NCBI RefSeq assembly: GCF_018139145.2
Contig: NC_059472.1
Span: forward strand, 101,196,877 to 101,260,876
Length of the DNA: 64,000 nt
Direction of reading: 5' to 3'
Source: Gymnogyps californianus
Taxonomy: Eukaryota > Chordata > Aves > Accipitriformes > Cathartidae
Position numbers and translations under genes: made by a program. The notes below the pieces were generated by a model. The model worked only from the letters and a program-made list of their open reading frames with translations. It searched no databases and had not been told where the DNA came from. This document shows positions 12,961 to 26,259 of the stretch, one piece after another. Within the stretch, counting starts at the first letter, position 1. Every line of letters starts with the position of its first letter.

Positions 12961-15959
12961 TTGAAAAGATTGAACTTGGATCACAGTTTTATGGCTATCT
13001 CTAAAATATTTTATTGCTGTTTTATGATACCAGAGTGTAAATTATGGGTCTGTAAAGACTTGCGGTGTGAAGGTTTTATCCTTTGCTTATGTACGAAACA
13101 TAAATAGTACCCTTTTGTTTTTAGGGAAATATATATATATATTTAAAAGTACAGCTTAGGAAGCTATGTGTATTAGTAAGAAGAATACCTTAGTCAATTT
13201 TAGTAAAGTGTGGGTACTTTATTTTTATTAGTTGGTAGTGTGTAATTATTTTCAGTCCATTGATGTAGGTCAAATAATTAAAAAAAAGGAGGGGGGAATA
13301 AGTGTGTGTTGTATTTATGTAAATACTACTAGAGTGTAAGCAGTGTGTGTAACACTGTAAGGATCAGAGAGGAAATGTCTTTTATTAGATGAACTAATGG
13401 AGAAAAGTATCTTTTGGAAGCACAAGCCCTTTCTCAGGTCTGAAACAAACCTTATATAGTTTGTGTGTAAATATAATGAATTGGCTTACACTATGTGTGT
13501 ACATGTACATACGTGCCTATGCAAATGCAGTTATATAGATGCAACAACAGCTAAAATATTGACTCATTTGTATTAAAATTGCATGGCCATAGTCTCCATT
13601 TTTAGAATAGGAATGGTAACAAATGAAAATGTTTAGTCTCCTATTACATTTTTAAAGCTAACATAAAACTATGTAATTCAAGAAATGTGTTATATTTCGG
13701 AGTCAAGGGGATTAAAGATCAATTCCCTTTGGCTGTGACTTCATCGGGATTCATCAGTAGCTTACCCTGGCCTTTATCTCTTGGGTTTTGTATCCAGTAC
13801 TCCTTCAGATTTTGCTCCTTCCCATGTTGAGATGACTCACCATCATTTCCTTCCACTATCTCATGCTGAGTGACCACGGGCAGAAAAATTGTTTTCATCT
13901 GCTCCTTTTAGTTAACATTCTTGTTCCCGTAGACTCACTCAGATAAATTTTTTCACAAGTTATGAAACAGTTATTTTATATCTGTGAACTCCACGTTATT
14001 CTCCTGCTCCCAACCTTGGCACCAGTGTCCTTTCCAGTCTCTGGGAAAAATGCTGGTTTATGCTGACTGGGATGAAACTGAGGTGCTAAGTGTGGTTCTC
14101 CTGTTCTCCAAGACTGGAAGGACTGAGATGGGACATGAGTGGCTATAGTGGTGTGAAATACATGTTTTTACTGGTCCTAAATTATTATTGTTCAAATCTC
14201 TTATAGGTAATGTCTTTATTCTGCTAGGAGATGCAGATGGATCACTCTTTACCAGCTGTCAAGGCATATATTGCTGTATAGTCCTTGCTCTCAGCAACAT
14301 CCTCAGCATCCTGGTGATGGGATGCCTTGGAAGGACTGTGCAGATCAAGCTTCATACTACCTCTGCACTTCAGGCTTTCTGTGCTGTAAGCGCACTGTAT
14401 AATGCTATGACTACCACTTGGCATTTCCAAGTTGTTTAGCTAGGAGTGTTTTGACTTAACATCTAGAAAATTTGTTGTGATTTTGATGATTTTATGCTTT
14501 TTAGGTGGATGAAGCTTTGTATCTGGCTCAAATAAATATGAAAGGTGCTTTTGTATTGATTTATTAGTCCCTATAATCAGCAGAAGTTTCCATGATTGTT
14601 AAAGAAATCGGTTTTTTTCCTGTAGTGCATTACAAGCATGCTGTAAACAGTACAAAGGCTGTAATTGACAGGCAGTGTCTGATAAAATTCATTCTTTTGC
14701 TGCTGTGCCTAACAAGAACGGGAAGAGATGCTTTTGGTTATTTTGAAGATATATTCCCTAGGACCTATAATATGTCTAGTGGTATCTCTGAATATGTAGA
14801 GAGGGTTGTTGAAACAGTGTTATGTATAGAGGTGTACATTTTCCAACTGTAAGAAAGATGTGTCTGCAACCTAACTGCACTCACTTTAGCCGAAATAAAC
14901 ACTTTTGGGAAGAATTTAGCTGAATGGTTATTTTTGGTCTGGCAAAGGGGAAACCAACTGAGTGACTGTCATTACTCTGATGCTGATTACTGGAATTGAC
15001 CAGCTTAAGGGCAATTTGCTAACTTTGTTTAAAAACAAAACTGGTCTTTCTGGGTCCAACTGTGATTTAGAAAGGGAGGAGCTCTAAACCACTTTTTTTT
15101 CCTTTTTTCTTTTTTAAAATAAATTATTTAAAAAAATAAAGTTTCCTAGCCAAAAACATTATCCGAACCCCACACGCTGTGGGATTTAGGGAATTAATAG
15201 GATGATTCAGACATACAATCCTCACATTCATTCCCACTCCTGAGAATTTTCCTTAAGGAATAAAACTTCTTTCCTGCACTTGGTCAGAAACAAAACCAAA
15301 CCCTCTTCTCCTTTTTTTTTTTTTTTGACTGGAAAGTAAGACAACTAATAAACCTAACATTAAGCTCTGGCACACGCTGTAGTCCAGTATAACCTCAGGA
15401 TGTGAGCGGTGCGACTTTAGCAGGCGTTTGCAGCACTCCTCCCTGTGAGCTAGACTGACATGTTGTCCGATTGCTCCTTCCCTTTCCTCGCCCCTGCTCC
15501 ATACAGAGACATGTGCCAGCAGGGGCTAAAGGGTGGTTCAGAGTGTTCCCTTTTTATTTTTTTCTTAGTGAGTAGGACAGAAGGCACTGAGAGCACTGCC
15601 GTGTGCATTGGTTTTTGCATCTCTGTGAGAAGACAGACCAAGGGCACTGCCTGAGCTCTGCCCCGGAGTAATAGAAAGCTGTGATCTTGCAGCCCTACCG
15701 CTCTCTTGATGTAACTCTTTCCTTTTCCTATATGGGTGGGGGGAAAAGGTCATATAAGTTGCAATGACTCTCTTTCTGCAGTAGGAATTAAGAGTACTAC
15801 GAATGTGCAAAATTCCCAAGGTGGACATAAAGAATCAGTTTATGATGGATTGGTTTCACACTCTTTCCCCTTTTGCTGCTCCTTATCAACAACAAACTCA
15901 AACAAAATATATCCTTTCATTTATGCAGGAAATAAAAACAAGTTAGTGAGACTTGGTGC
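12961..15959. other. Unique non-coding AT-rich sequence
   Basis: A (TA)n run near 13,130 and T/A homopolymers near 15,090-15,140 and 15,312-15,326. No coding or RNA feature is supported. Confidence 0.6.
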
Positions 15960-16079
15960 TTGTCCATTGTTGCGGAAGGTGGCAAAGCTGAGCTACGTGA
16001 GCATGCGGACCACACCTGAACGAGACATAAACAGCACGTGGCAATAATGGGATAAGATTGCGAGGCTATAGTATAGCAC

Positions 16080-16765
16080 AGGAATGTATATAAATTATAG
16101 AGGCTGTTAATATGTTTTGGAGAGCTTTAAGGCCTTTGTGTAGCTGCTTAAAAGTAGTCGTTCATCATAAAGCAGAACTCATAGCTTGCTTAATGCTTTT
16201 GCTTAACATTGACCTATTCTCTGATTGGAGGAGTAAGAAGATTCAGAAAGCCCCAGAGTCAGTTTGAGCCAGGAAAAGGAGACATAGCCAAACAACTAGC
16301 CTAAAAAACAGGAAAGAGAAAGAACCTGCGTAGATACGAGCAAAAGGACCCAATGCGAGAGAAGAAGACCCCAGACCCGAATATCACTATTGGACCAGAC
16401 TATGGTGTGAGGGGCGGGAATTTAGATTGTAAGGGTGTAATTGCCCAGGGACGTTAGTGTTAGGGTTCCTCTCCGGAGGCACGCAGCTCGAGCTGTCTAA
16501 ATTGGTGCACCATAGATAGAATAAATTAGGCTTTTTATTTTGAACGCCTTGATTAGAGATTCTGCTTCAGGGAACCTAGGGTTGAGCCTGAGGGAAGAAG
16601 CAGTGCCCAAGGGTGGGTGTGTGTGTGTGAGGAGTCGAAAGGGGCACCCGTCGGCTCACTGGAGTCACCCGCTGCAAAGGGACTCCGGTCCTAGCAGTTG
16701 AAGTCTCGGGTAGTGTGTGTGCGACTCCTTGATTGCTGTGTGAATGCTCGGGCAGCAGCTTCTCC
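16080..16765 (+). mobile_element. LTR-like segment, possible degraded endogenous retrovirus LTR
   Basis: The segment differs in texture from its flanks. It is purine-rich with A/G-rich stretches (about 16,240-16,380) and is followed by a GC-richer tail. A TATA-like tgtatataaatt is at about 16,084 and AATAAA lies at about 16,520 in gaataaattaggc. Between and after them are CpG-containing stretches (for example near 16,480-16,490 and 16,640-16,690) resembling R/U5 of gamma- or beta-type avian LTRs. A (GT)n run is at 16,615-16,630. I could not define TG/CA ends or a target duplication, and no gag or pol sequence is adjacent. The start may be further left, near 15,960. It could instead be unique sequence with fortuitous signals. 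Confidence 0.4.
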
Positions 16766-17101
16766 CTTAATGCCATACTGCAGTTTAGTTCAAATGCCCA
16801 CGTGCACATGTATTTTTTTGGTTTCTCCCTCTTAGGAATGCTCCCCTTGGTACTCCTCCTGCCAATTTGATTTAAAGATACCTCTGACATAATCCTTAAC
16901 ATTTTTAAATTCATAGTCTAATTTTTTTTTCCCCTTGATCATTCTTCCTCGATACCCAGGAACTTCTTCATCCATTCCCTTGGTCCCTCTTTTGTTCCTT
17001 GAATCGGAAAAGTCTTTTAGCTTACTCTTGTATTACCTGGTTGCCAGTTGAATCAAGTAGTACCAAGCTATCTGGGGATTTCTTGATTTTCTTTCTTTCT
17101 T

Positions 17102-17143
17102 TATATATATATTTATTTTATATATATATATATTCCCCCCCCC
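17102..17143. repeat. (TA)n microsatellite followed by C9
   Basis: Two short (TA)n runs separated by ttattt are followed directly by nine C residues. This is an imperfect, probably polymorphic compound repeat. Confidence 0.95.
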
Positions 17144-18223
17144 TAATTTTTTTGTTCCATTATTTTTATTGCTGGGCTTCCCTGCCAAATTCAGGCCATG
17201 TTGGTCAATCTGTTTGACCTGTCTCTCTTCCGTCTTGGTTCATGGAGTCTCTATGAGCTTCTTTTGAAATTCACCTGAGTTCATTTGATTGTTTCAAGCT
17301 TCTCTACTGTTCCAATGCTATTTCACAGCTGCTTTTCTTACTGTGTCTTCAGTTTGGGGGTAATCCCAAAACAGAGCAGGTTTACTAAATACCTTGCAGG
17401 ATTTTCCCTTTCACTGGCACAGTTCTAGGCAACTAGATCCACAGCTGCATTACTTGGTGCATTTTGAAGACAAATGCAACCTGATAGGAGGATCAGAGTG
17501 GCTGCCTGCAGTATGTTGCCTTTCATCGCATTCCTGATTCCCATTTTGCTACACCAGATGCTGCCAACATCCTTGTCTCTTAGGCGCTTCTGCAGTCCTG
17601 TGTCTCTCCTCCCTTTCCTCTAGCTAATGTTTTGCTGGTGTTTAAATCCACATCCAGTTGTGTTTTTATTACACACAGAGATGGAAACTCTGCCCAATGA
17701 TTCCTTTTCATTCTCCACCTTCCTTTTGATTTGTCTTAAATATATTCAAGGGGGAAACAGGAGGAGAGATGGAAAAGGAAGGGTTCGGTCTAGACTTCTA
17801 AAGCAATTTCCTTTTCCCTACACAGCACAGCTCATTTCCTTCCAGAGAAGTGTGGCTGGGAAGTTGCACATTTCTTCTCAGCGCTGACTTTCCTGAAATT
17901 TGTTGAGTCAAAGCACAGCTACTAGGAGTGGTCCAGAGGACCGTAAACACGAGTGTGTGAGTGTTCTTCCCTCTCTTGCTGCCAAACAGAAGAATAAACA
18001 GAGATTAATGTGGAAAGGAGAGGGCGGTCTAGATAAGCAGCCACAGGGTGGAAATGTTAAAAGAAAATAGACAAATATCCATAGACACACCTGCACTTGG
18101 GTGTTTCTGCATCGTGGGGCCTCACAGGGCTTATTTTTGCCATAAATGTCTCAAGGACAGAAAACTGAGCAATGTGGAGGTTGATGATTTGCCTGAGGGT
18201 TAATTACAAGGTTTTGCCTTCAC

Positions 18224-18246
18224 AAAAAAAAAAAAAAAAAAAAAAA
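18224..18246. repeat. A23 homopolymer
   Basis: Twenty-three uninterrupted A residues. No SINE or processed-gene body is recognisable immediately upstream and no flanking duplication is evident, so a retroposon tail is not supported. Confidence 0.95.
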
Positions 18247-18395
18247 GTTATATTTTATGGTTGTAACTTTAACTCTTCATACATTGCATTTAGCCAGAGG
18301 AGAGTTTTTTTCTTTAAAATGCATTTACATTTGCTGTTTTTGAATAGTATCCCATTTAGTACTGTTGCATCCACTCATACCACGTTTCTGTGTTT

Positions 18396-18434
18396 GCTTT
18401 AAATCAAATTAATAAATTGCTTTAAGTCAAATTA
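18396..18434. repeat. Short imperfect tandem duplication
   Basis: gctttaaatcaaatta at 18,396-18,411 recurs with one mismatch at 18,419-18,434, giving a period of 23 bases. Confidence 0.85.
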
Positions 18435-20414
18435 AAACCAGACCGAAAGAGTAGCGTAGTCATGACTGAGCAACTTTCCTCCTGTGAGTTCAAGATACTC
18501 TCTGCTTAAATTTTTCAGGTGAATTAAACTCAGTTTGGAAAGGAAATGCTTCCAAAAAAAAAAAAAAAGACAAAAGTGATGAGATCATAATCTGTCAGCT
18601 CCATGGAGTTTCTAATTTAGTTGGTGCCTTTATGTGTTTGTTTACTTAAGAGATGAAATTTCTGTGTTGAGAGTGTGTGGAGACATGAACAGGAAGATGA
18701 GCTGGAATCTGACTATGTGCTTGATTAAAGATAATTATTTCATCCATTCAGTTTGACTTTGCTTAACAAGACAAAGTTACGTGGTGTTTATTGTCCTGCC
18801 ACCAGTAACTGCAGATTCATGTCTGAATAACTGATACTTATTTCTGAGTCTGAAAAAGCTCGTAACTTATTTCTTGTGTTGTCAAAAAATGCACAATGAA
18901 ACTTTAGAGAAGTACTTCCAAACTATTAGGTATTGCAGTTACGCAGGGACTTGAGTTAGCTGATTTTTTTTTAGTAGAGGAATAGATGAGGAAACTGCCT
19001 TTACATTTCATCTCAAAAACGGAAGTTCAGCAAACTCTATAGGCAGAGAAGCTTTAAAAGATCTCCTGCTTCCCAGACCCTTTGCCTTGAATTCCCAGCT
19101 ACAGCAAACCCTTCTGCTATTAGCCACAAGGTAAAACACCACAGTGTTTGCTCCTTTCCAGCTTGGTGCCATTTTTTTGTGTGAAAGAAAACACCTGTCT
19201 TAGGAAGAGGTTGTGTACGGGTACGTACGCTGGTGGGGAGTGGTTACATCCACTTGATCATCCTACATGGGATAGTGCCAAGCTATTGGGGCCTCAAAAT
19301 TTGGGAGTTGCTATCTGGCATGGGAGACTTTGTGAGGACAAGAAAAAGATGTTATGATATGTAATGTAATGTAGAGACCCTGTTATGGAGCTCACGCTGC
19401 AAATTACAGACCTTTTTTGTGAGGGTAGGGGATGCTTCTTACGTGCTTCAGCCAGATTGCAGGTGGACAGACTGGTACAGGGGGTACAACTTTTCCATTT
19501 GCGGAGGTGCCTCTGGAGTGAATAGATGTGTAGCTGGTAGCTGAAGGTGCTTGAGTTAGTTACAACTTATTATAATCCATCCAGCTGTGTTGGACTGGTT
19601 GGCTCGAGTTTTTGACAGCTGTGGCTGGCAGGGAAATCTCCGCTCTGTTAAAGGGAGTTCTGGCAGTGCCAGGTATTCAAGATGAAATGGAGGTAGGGGG
19701 AAAAAAGATCGCTATGACATTTCTACTGGTATCGTCTATCACTGAGTGATCACTGTGGGCTTTTTTTCTTCCTGAAATGTGTAACTGTGTAGTATGGATT
19801 TTTGTTTTGGCCTGTTTGCTGTCTATAGTAGGTGCTAAGGCTGCATTTAGTAGATCAGGTGAGGGTGAGAGGTAAAGGTGCTGCTTTCTAAGAGGAGAAC
19901 GGATACACAACAAATACAAATGATTTAGAAAATGCTACTTTTGTAGCTGTGATCATGGCATTACTGAGGGCTTTTAATACTCAAAACAATGTCAATGCAC
20001 TCTGACCAAGAAGAGAAACTGCAGTAGTAGGTAATGTTTTTAACCTGCCAGAAGACAGGCCAGTATCTCATGTTTTCAAGTAATTTTTCATCTCGTTTTT
20101 CCAAATATGCACTCTAATGGTACGTGGCGGGGCAGGGGGAGACTGACCTGGCGCAAATTGAGGTTGTGAGTGGTTTTGTACATGTAGTTGCTCAGTGTTG
20201 CAGGAAGCAGGGCAGTTCCAGAGAAAAACCAGTTGTGTTCCTGGAAAGCCAGGATTTGAAGCAGTGCTATGCTAAATGCTGAATGAGGCAGATCAAAATA
20301 CATGGAGGCATAGGTGGAAATTAAAAGAAGGAAAAAAACAAGGTATCTAGTTTTGTTGCCTACCATCTGGTAGGACTGCAGAGCCTGAGCTGTGTCCCAG
20401 GGTCTGTCAATGGT

Positions 20415-20545
20415 GTGTTGTATGGCCTTAAGAAAGTAACTGCATCTCAAAGTTCCTGAGGTCTTATATTTGTGAAATGGGGACGATAAGCAAGGTACCT
20501 TGAGTTCTAGGGATAAAAAGGTGCTATATAAAAATTGAGTTTTAT
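20415..20545 (+). repeat. MIR-like ancient SINE relic
   Basis: In order, the sequence shows a tggcctta…agtaactgcatctcaaagttcctgag block, then tttgtgaaatggggacgataa, then a ggataaaaaggtgctatata ending. This is the order of the tRNA-unrelated body and tail of amniote MIR/CORE-SINE elements (the gggcaagtcact, gtaaaatggggat and aagtgctatataaa blocks). Such relics are very old and are shared across amniotes. There is no poly(A) tail or target duplication, as expected from age. Assignment is by pattern, not alignment. Confidence 0.5.
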
Positions 20546-23500
20546 CACTGTTAATTACAATATGATTATTGATTTATTCTCACTGTAATTTTTACATCAG
20601 ACACAATTTCTGTTTTTCTGTGAACAGTGTAAGATGATTGAAGGTGCAAAAATATTATAATTTCTCTGAAGGTATTGCTTGGAGGCAACCTGTAAAGATT
20701 TAGAGTTCTTTGCTTTGTCCTGGTATGTAACATAGCCTGTAGCAGTAAAGTCTTTTCAGATCCATGTATTTCAGCAGAATTGTTTAGTGCTTTCCCAGTA
20801 AATGATCAACAAATAAAACACACTTGAAAAGAAAGCCAGCATTTACTTTCTGTTTTTGAAGTTGTCTCGTATTTTGCAAAACAAGATGGAAGAGGCTAGA
20901 TCTCGTATAGCATCCACATCTAAAGAACAGCGTGTCTTACGCTTAACTGATATTGGTAGAAGAAAATAGATAAGAAGAGTTACATTTCTTATTCTTACCA
21001 TTGCATCTCGATTACTGTTGTAGTAGCTGCCTCTTATGCAGAAGGTGCATAAGAATGCATGGCCATCTGTTTGCATCAGGAGTGGCAGTGTTCAGGTTTT
21101 ATCTCTAGACTAGTAATGCCTTTCCTGTCAAGTGTCTCCTTTTCAGTTTCACTGGCTCAAATAAAATAAAGTGCATTTACATTGAAAACTTAAGCGTGCT
21201 CTTAGCAGTCTCTAGATTTGGAAAAAAATGGTAGCTGGCTTTTTTAGTGAACCACCCTTGATTGCAATCTCTAATCTCAGAACTGGTTACTGGGCTCACC
21301 TGCCTTCTTTCAGCGCTGTTGCTGAGCTCAAAGCGGCCAGACTCAGGCAGATAACTGTGATGCTGAGTGGAACTGGAAATGTGTATGTAAACGTTATTTT
21401 TGGCGAACACTGTTTTTTTTTTCTTTCTTTGGTACAAATGTGATGAATAATCACCGTCACTAAACTGGTTGGAAGCAGGTGGAATAACACGTTACACCAT
21501 GGACAGAAAGTGTTTTCAAAGTAAAAGAAGTCTTGGAGTTTCCCAACCACTTGCAGGACGAATACTTTCCTCCTGAAATTTCAGGAGGTGGATGAAGACT
21601 TAATGGGCTGTGTATCCCTTGACTCTTGCTAACTTCACCTAAGCATTTAATAGCTGCTACAGAAATAAGTGTGACCAGAGAAACATAATGCTTCTCAGAA
21701 AGTAGCTTTTTGACTTGTGGCACTGTCCATTTTGTGCCACCCTGGTAGCCCTGCTAAAGCAGCTCAGAGCGAATCCCTCCATCACAAATGCATAAAATGG
21801 GTCGAGGATGGATTATTAAAGGTATGTCTCCCTCCCACATCACTGAATTCTTTTCCTCTTTCCTACCCACTGACCTTTATATCAGAAACATTACTGGATA
21901 TACATCTGGGAAATCAGCAAAATGTTTGTTTTACTTCTTTTCAAAGTGTTTTCCTGGTTTTAGGTGAGTGTTTGACTTATGTTCGTTGGCCCTTGCACAA
22001 GAGACTGTGAAAGCTATTTCCTTTTTCCTTAATTAGAGCATGTGGAATATCAGGTTTCTGAGCAGTGAATTTCCTCTCAGGAGATAGGTGAGCATATGTG
22101 CTAGAAGTGGTTGTTTTTGTAGACTTGAGAAGTTGGTCCTTCTGTACTTTCCAGATAGTTTCGTAAGCCAAACTTGTACTTTTCATACAGACGGAAGTGC
22201 AATCTTCCCCCCCACCCCCTGCCCTTTTTTCTTTTTGGAGTTAAATAGACAAGTGGAGAGTTAGAAATATCTGAGAGAATTTCTAGGAGGGTGGTAATAG
22301 AAGCGTGGTAGCAAACATGGTGAAGGCAATAGGTCAACCTAGTTTTTGTGTGTAACTTGATTTGAGTCAGCAGAACTCCACTAGAGATAAAGCTAGCCCT
22401 CTGCTTTTATGCTGGTATTTTCATGCATGAGTTATTTGCGGTGCTGGTGAGAAAGGGAGGGAAAAAAAAAAGGGAGAGACGTTTCCCTCTCTTTGCTCGT
22501 GTCCTGGTTTTTAAGGTCATGTGGTTTTATATCTGCTGGTTTGTCTGTGTGGGTGGGCAGGTATGAGTCTCGGTCTGTCTTCTCCTTGTGCAACGTCAGG
22601 GGGAAGTTCAGGTCGGTGCGCTGCCGGGGCCAGCCCACATCCTTCACCCACGCAGCCCCATGAAGCAGTTGCACACATCAATCAGGGAAAACCCTCAGCT
22701 CTTCGCGCCGTTGGAGCAGGTGTGTGAGCTCACGGTGACATCAGATGACTGTCACGTTGCCATGGGGCAGCCATCAGCGCCTGTCGTGTTTTGTGTACAA
22801 CAGGTCTACCTCCCAAAATAAATAGTCTGATGCAAAACATACAGCTCCAACACTCAGACCACTGATACCTGTCCTTTCCTCTCACAGATGCTCTGGGGTA
22901 GAGCGGAGGGAAAGAAGAGCAAGGAGAATGATTTTGCAAAAAATTGCAGATCTCCGTACAAAAACGCCTGCCTAGTGCCAAGCTCTTAAAATTGTCAACC
23001 AGTTACAAGCGTTGCAGAGGGAGGAAGGGAAGACCAAGGATGTATCCAGCCAGAAGGGAAGCTGGCTAGATCAGTCGTGACCCAAGGATTGGAGAGTTCT
23101 TGAAGGACAGACAGATGCTGTGCTGTGGGGAAAAGTGCTTGCAAAGCTACTGCTTTCATGGCCATTTAGTGTTGGGGTTTTTTTAAGCACCAATACTGCA
23201 CCTTGTTTTCTTTCCTTGAAAGATGAACCCAGAATAAACGCACACTCACCCTACTCAACCCTCTTTATTTTGGTGTCTCAGAGTTTGTAGTATGCCAACA
23301 CCTAGCTGTAAATAGATTAACTGTATGAAGTGAAAATACTCTGTGCTTCCCCAAGTGGAGCTGTTGGCTTTTTCCAAGACCTATCTACTTGGACCACCTC
23401 TGTTATGGAGTGTGAGGCAAAGTCTGTCCCTCTGTGCCTGGGTAAGTGTAGAAGGGCATCACTGGCTTAATTTGCCCCTGGGAATTCAGTAGAGTGGCTC

Positions 23501-25959
23501 TGTGTTGTATGAGTACATATGAGACAGGAATTTGGTGTCAGCTTCTGGCACTCCAAATAGGATATCTGTGTACATAGCCTTTATTTTGCTAAATGAATGT
23601 AGTATATTGGAACAAGTTATTCTTGGGACATATGCCAGTGGGCAGAGGAGGAGATCCAAGGAGTGCTAAGATGGTAGGTGCCTCCAGTCCTGGGCATGCT
23701 CTTAGACAGTTGGCAGAGTGATGTCTCCACCATGTGGGGGTGGGGGTTCAAAAGTTTAATATCTCCAGAAATGGAGTTTAAGGTATCTTTAAATCTGCCT
23801 GTAGCACTCTACCCCCTCAGTGCCTTGGGGACAGGACACGTGTACCATCCTTCCAGTTGTATTCCAAACCTTGCTTATGAACAAGTGTATGAAGAAACTC
23901 AGAGAATTTAACTTTTAAATGAAATGGCTTATCCAATTATTTTCTTTACATGTAAGCAAGAGAAAGCAAGATTTTAAGAAAGAGTGGTGTTAATCATTAT
24001 AGAAATCCTTTCTAAAAAAAAAAACCCACTTTTTCATCCGTTAAAATATTGAAGCCTTCCTGATTCAGTGTATTCACAGACATGTAAAAATTACAGGCTA
24101 AGGGCCTAGTTGGTTCCCCTTATATTGCCATGCCAACAGTGTTCATGCTGCTCCATTTCACCTACAGATAATAATAGACATAGGTGCCTAGACCCAGGAA
24201 AGGAGGCGGCTTCAGTTCTGCTGTGCACAGTTCTTAGATACAGTAGAGCAATTCCGACTCCTACAAGATATTTCCAGCTTTGAAACACTGTTTTGTTTGG
24301 TAATGAAACGTAATGACTTAGCAAGTGTATACTTGAATATTGCCGTGAGTGTCAGTTTACATAGATAATGAGACCATCTTCAGCTACATAACTTTTTGTT
24401 GGTGCGACTTCTGTGAAAGGGATATGAGTCTTTCTGCCTTAGGATGTGAACTCGCCACCACTGAACAGTTAAGAAGAATCTTCCTGTAGGGAGAAGTCTC
24501 TTCCCCCACCCCACCCCTTTGTTTTTCTTTTCTGCCAATAGCCTCTCCTGAAAACAAACTCTTAGACCAGCTGCTTCAGGGTTATGGGTTTTTGCCTTTC
24601 CTATAGAAGCTGGTCCCTGCTTGTTTCACACTCGGGAGCCACATGGGTAGTGGTGGCTCTGCTTTAAGTTGTAGGAACTGCTTTCCGTGCACTTGGATAA
24701 CATTGCACGGATGCTGACCCACAGGCTGAAGCACAGGAGAATAACCATGCAGTGGTCACGGAGGGGTCAGCACGCTTGGCTTTACCGGCTCTGTTTTGCT
24801 ACTTTATAATACAAATGAGCTCACTCTTCTAATCAGGTTTTCACACAGTGAGGGTGGAACAGGCTGGTACAGATGGCGGGAGAACTGAAGGGGGGCGGGG
24901 AGAGAGGGAGAAGGAAAAAAAAGAAGAAAAATATTTGTCAGGCTTGATAGTGTTAATGAAAACATAAAGAAAGGAAGGAGGAAAGCAATGTTTGGAGAGC
25001 AAAGAGTGACCTGACAAATGTGACCTCTGTTTTTCCCAAGGGCTTCTGACTTTGAAACCAAAGCTGGCTTTAATGTTCACCAGGTGCCATCAGGGTGTTT
25101 TGATTCCCTTTAAGGAAGGGAATTAGCCTTATAGTTTCAGCATCTGCACTTCAGTGAACTTCAGTGACAGGGTGTATTCTTGTTCAGATCATAACCCTTG
25201 AGGTTCAAAGGCCATAAACAGCTCAATAATTAATTCTGTTACTTCCACAGGAGGCGATGAACAGACCTGTACACACAGCTTTTGCCACAGCAGCCTTTCC
25301 AGTCCTGTCCCTGCTCGAACAGGGTCCACTTGAGCATCTCTGAACAGCCATCCGGAGCAACCGGAAAGCCAGGCAGACCAGGCAGACCGAAGCAACACTG
25401 GCAGTAAGATTATTCCTCATGCTAAAATAATACTCTAAAGTTCATATTTTGTCAGCTGAGATTATAGTTCAATTTCTTGGAAGAAGTGAGATGTTATTTT
25501 GCTCAAGATATATGGCTCTTTGTCCCCTGTTGTTATATAAGCAAATTGTTGTTACTTATCATCCTCTTTCTGGCTGCTTCCTCTCCATGGGTAATTGTGC
25601 CTCTGATATTACCTAGATATCTCAGCCTTGCTTGTGACCGGAGTGTCGCATATAGATTTTAGCTCTTCAGGTGATTGTCTCGTCCTGCAGAAGACAGATT
25701 TATAGGAACATTGCATATTGTCAGCCAGAGGAAATGACAGACTGATCGGTGGGGTCTTTGCTCCCCCAACCCCTCGCCCCTTTCCTCTGAGAGGCCCAAG
25801 AGCCAACCGTTCCTGGATGGCTCCCCCTCCCCTTGTGAGGCTCAGGAAATTCAAGCAGCTCATCTAATCCCCTGGCGCAGAGGCTGTGTTGCAGCAGGGA
25901 GGAAGGCAGGGTAGACAACATGTCCTCGACAGAAGATTTTTTGGGAGCTATCCAAGGGC
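20546..25959. other. Unique non-coding sequence
   Basis: No gene is supported. A GC-richer patch near 22,580-22,760 carries overlapping short open frames without motifs. A stretch near 25,060-25,260 has conserved-element-like texture and is described among the observations. Confidence 0.6.
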
Positions 25960-26062
25960 CAGCTCAAGATCATTGAATTGCTGGTCACTGGTGTAGTGGG
26001 GTGGGCAAGATGGCCTTGAGAGGCCACGTCCAGCAACGACTCTGCAATATCTGTGGTTCTCT
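25960..26062 (+). repeat. Decayed CR1 3'-end fragment
   Basis: The stretch around 26,001-26,056 (gggcaagatggccttgagag, then a C-rich block and two degenerate ATTCTGTG-like octamers) follows the order of the CR1 3' terminus on the plus strand. It differs from the younger copy at 56.5 kb by many substitutions, which suggests an older insertion. The upstream limit is uncertain because homology fades. It could be chance similarity, but the ordered match over about 50 bases makes that less likely. Confidence 0.5.
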
Positions 26063-26201
26063 CAGCCTCAGTACTGTAGCAAATGGATGCTTTAGGAACA
26101 GAATATAATTGTATCTCTAACACCTCTAGTTGTACTGCAGGACCTCATGGGTCCAGAAGTGCAACAGGATGACTGCTCCTTCTGCTTGTCAGTACAGTCA
26201 T

Positions 26202-26259
26202 CTGCACCCAATATCTGTTCTACGGTCACCTCCTGCTCCCAATTATCTGTTCTACAGTC
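26202..26259. repeat. Imperfect tandem duplication, period about 31
   Basis: The 26 bases at 26,202-26,227 are repeated with three differences at 26,233-26,259 (shared core atctgttctac). This is a small local duplication just downstream of the decayed CR1 fragment. Confidence 0.85.

Larger units (their letters stand above)
16766..20414. other. Unique non-coding sequence
   Basis: Apart from the TA/C9 repeat, the A23 run, an A15 run near 18,554 and a small duplication, nothing is recognised. Open frames are all under 90 codons. Confidence 0.6.

Noticed and set aside
18224..18246. A23 run as a retroposon tail
   Set aside because: No SINE, LINE or processed-gene body precedes it and no flanking duplication was found.
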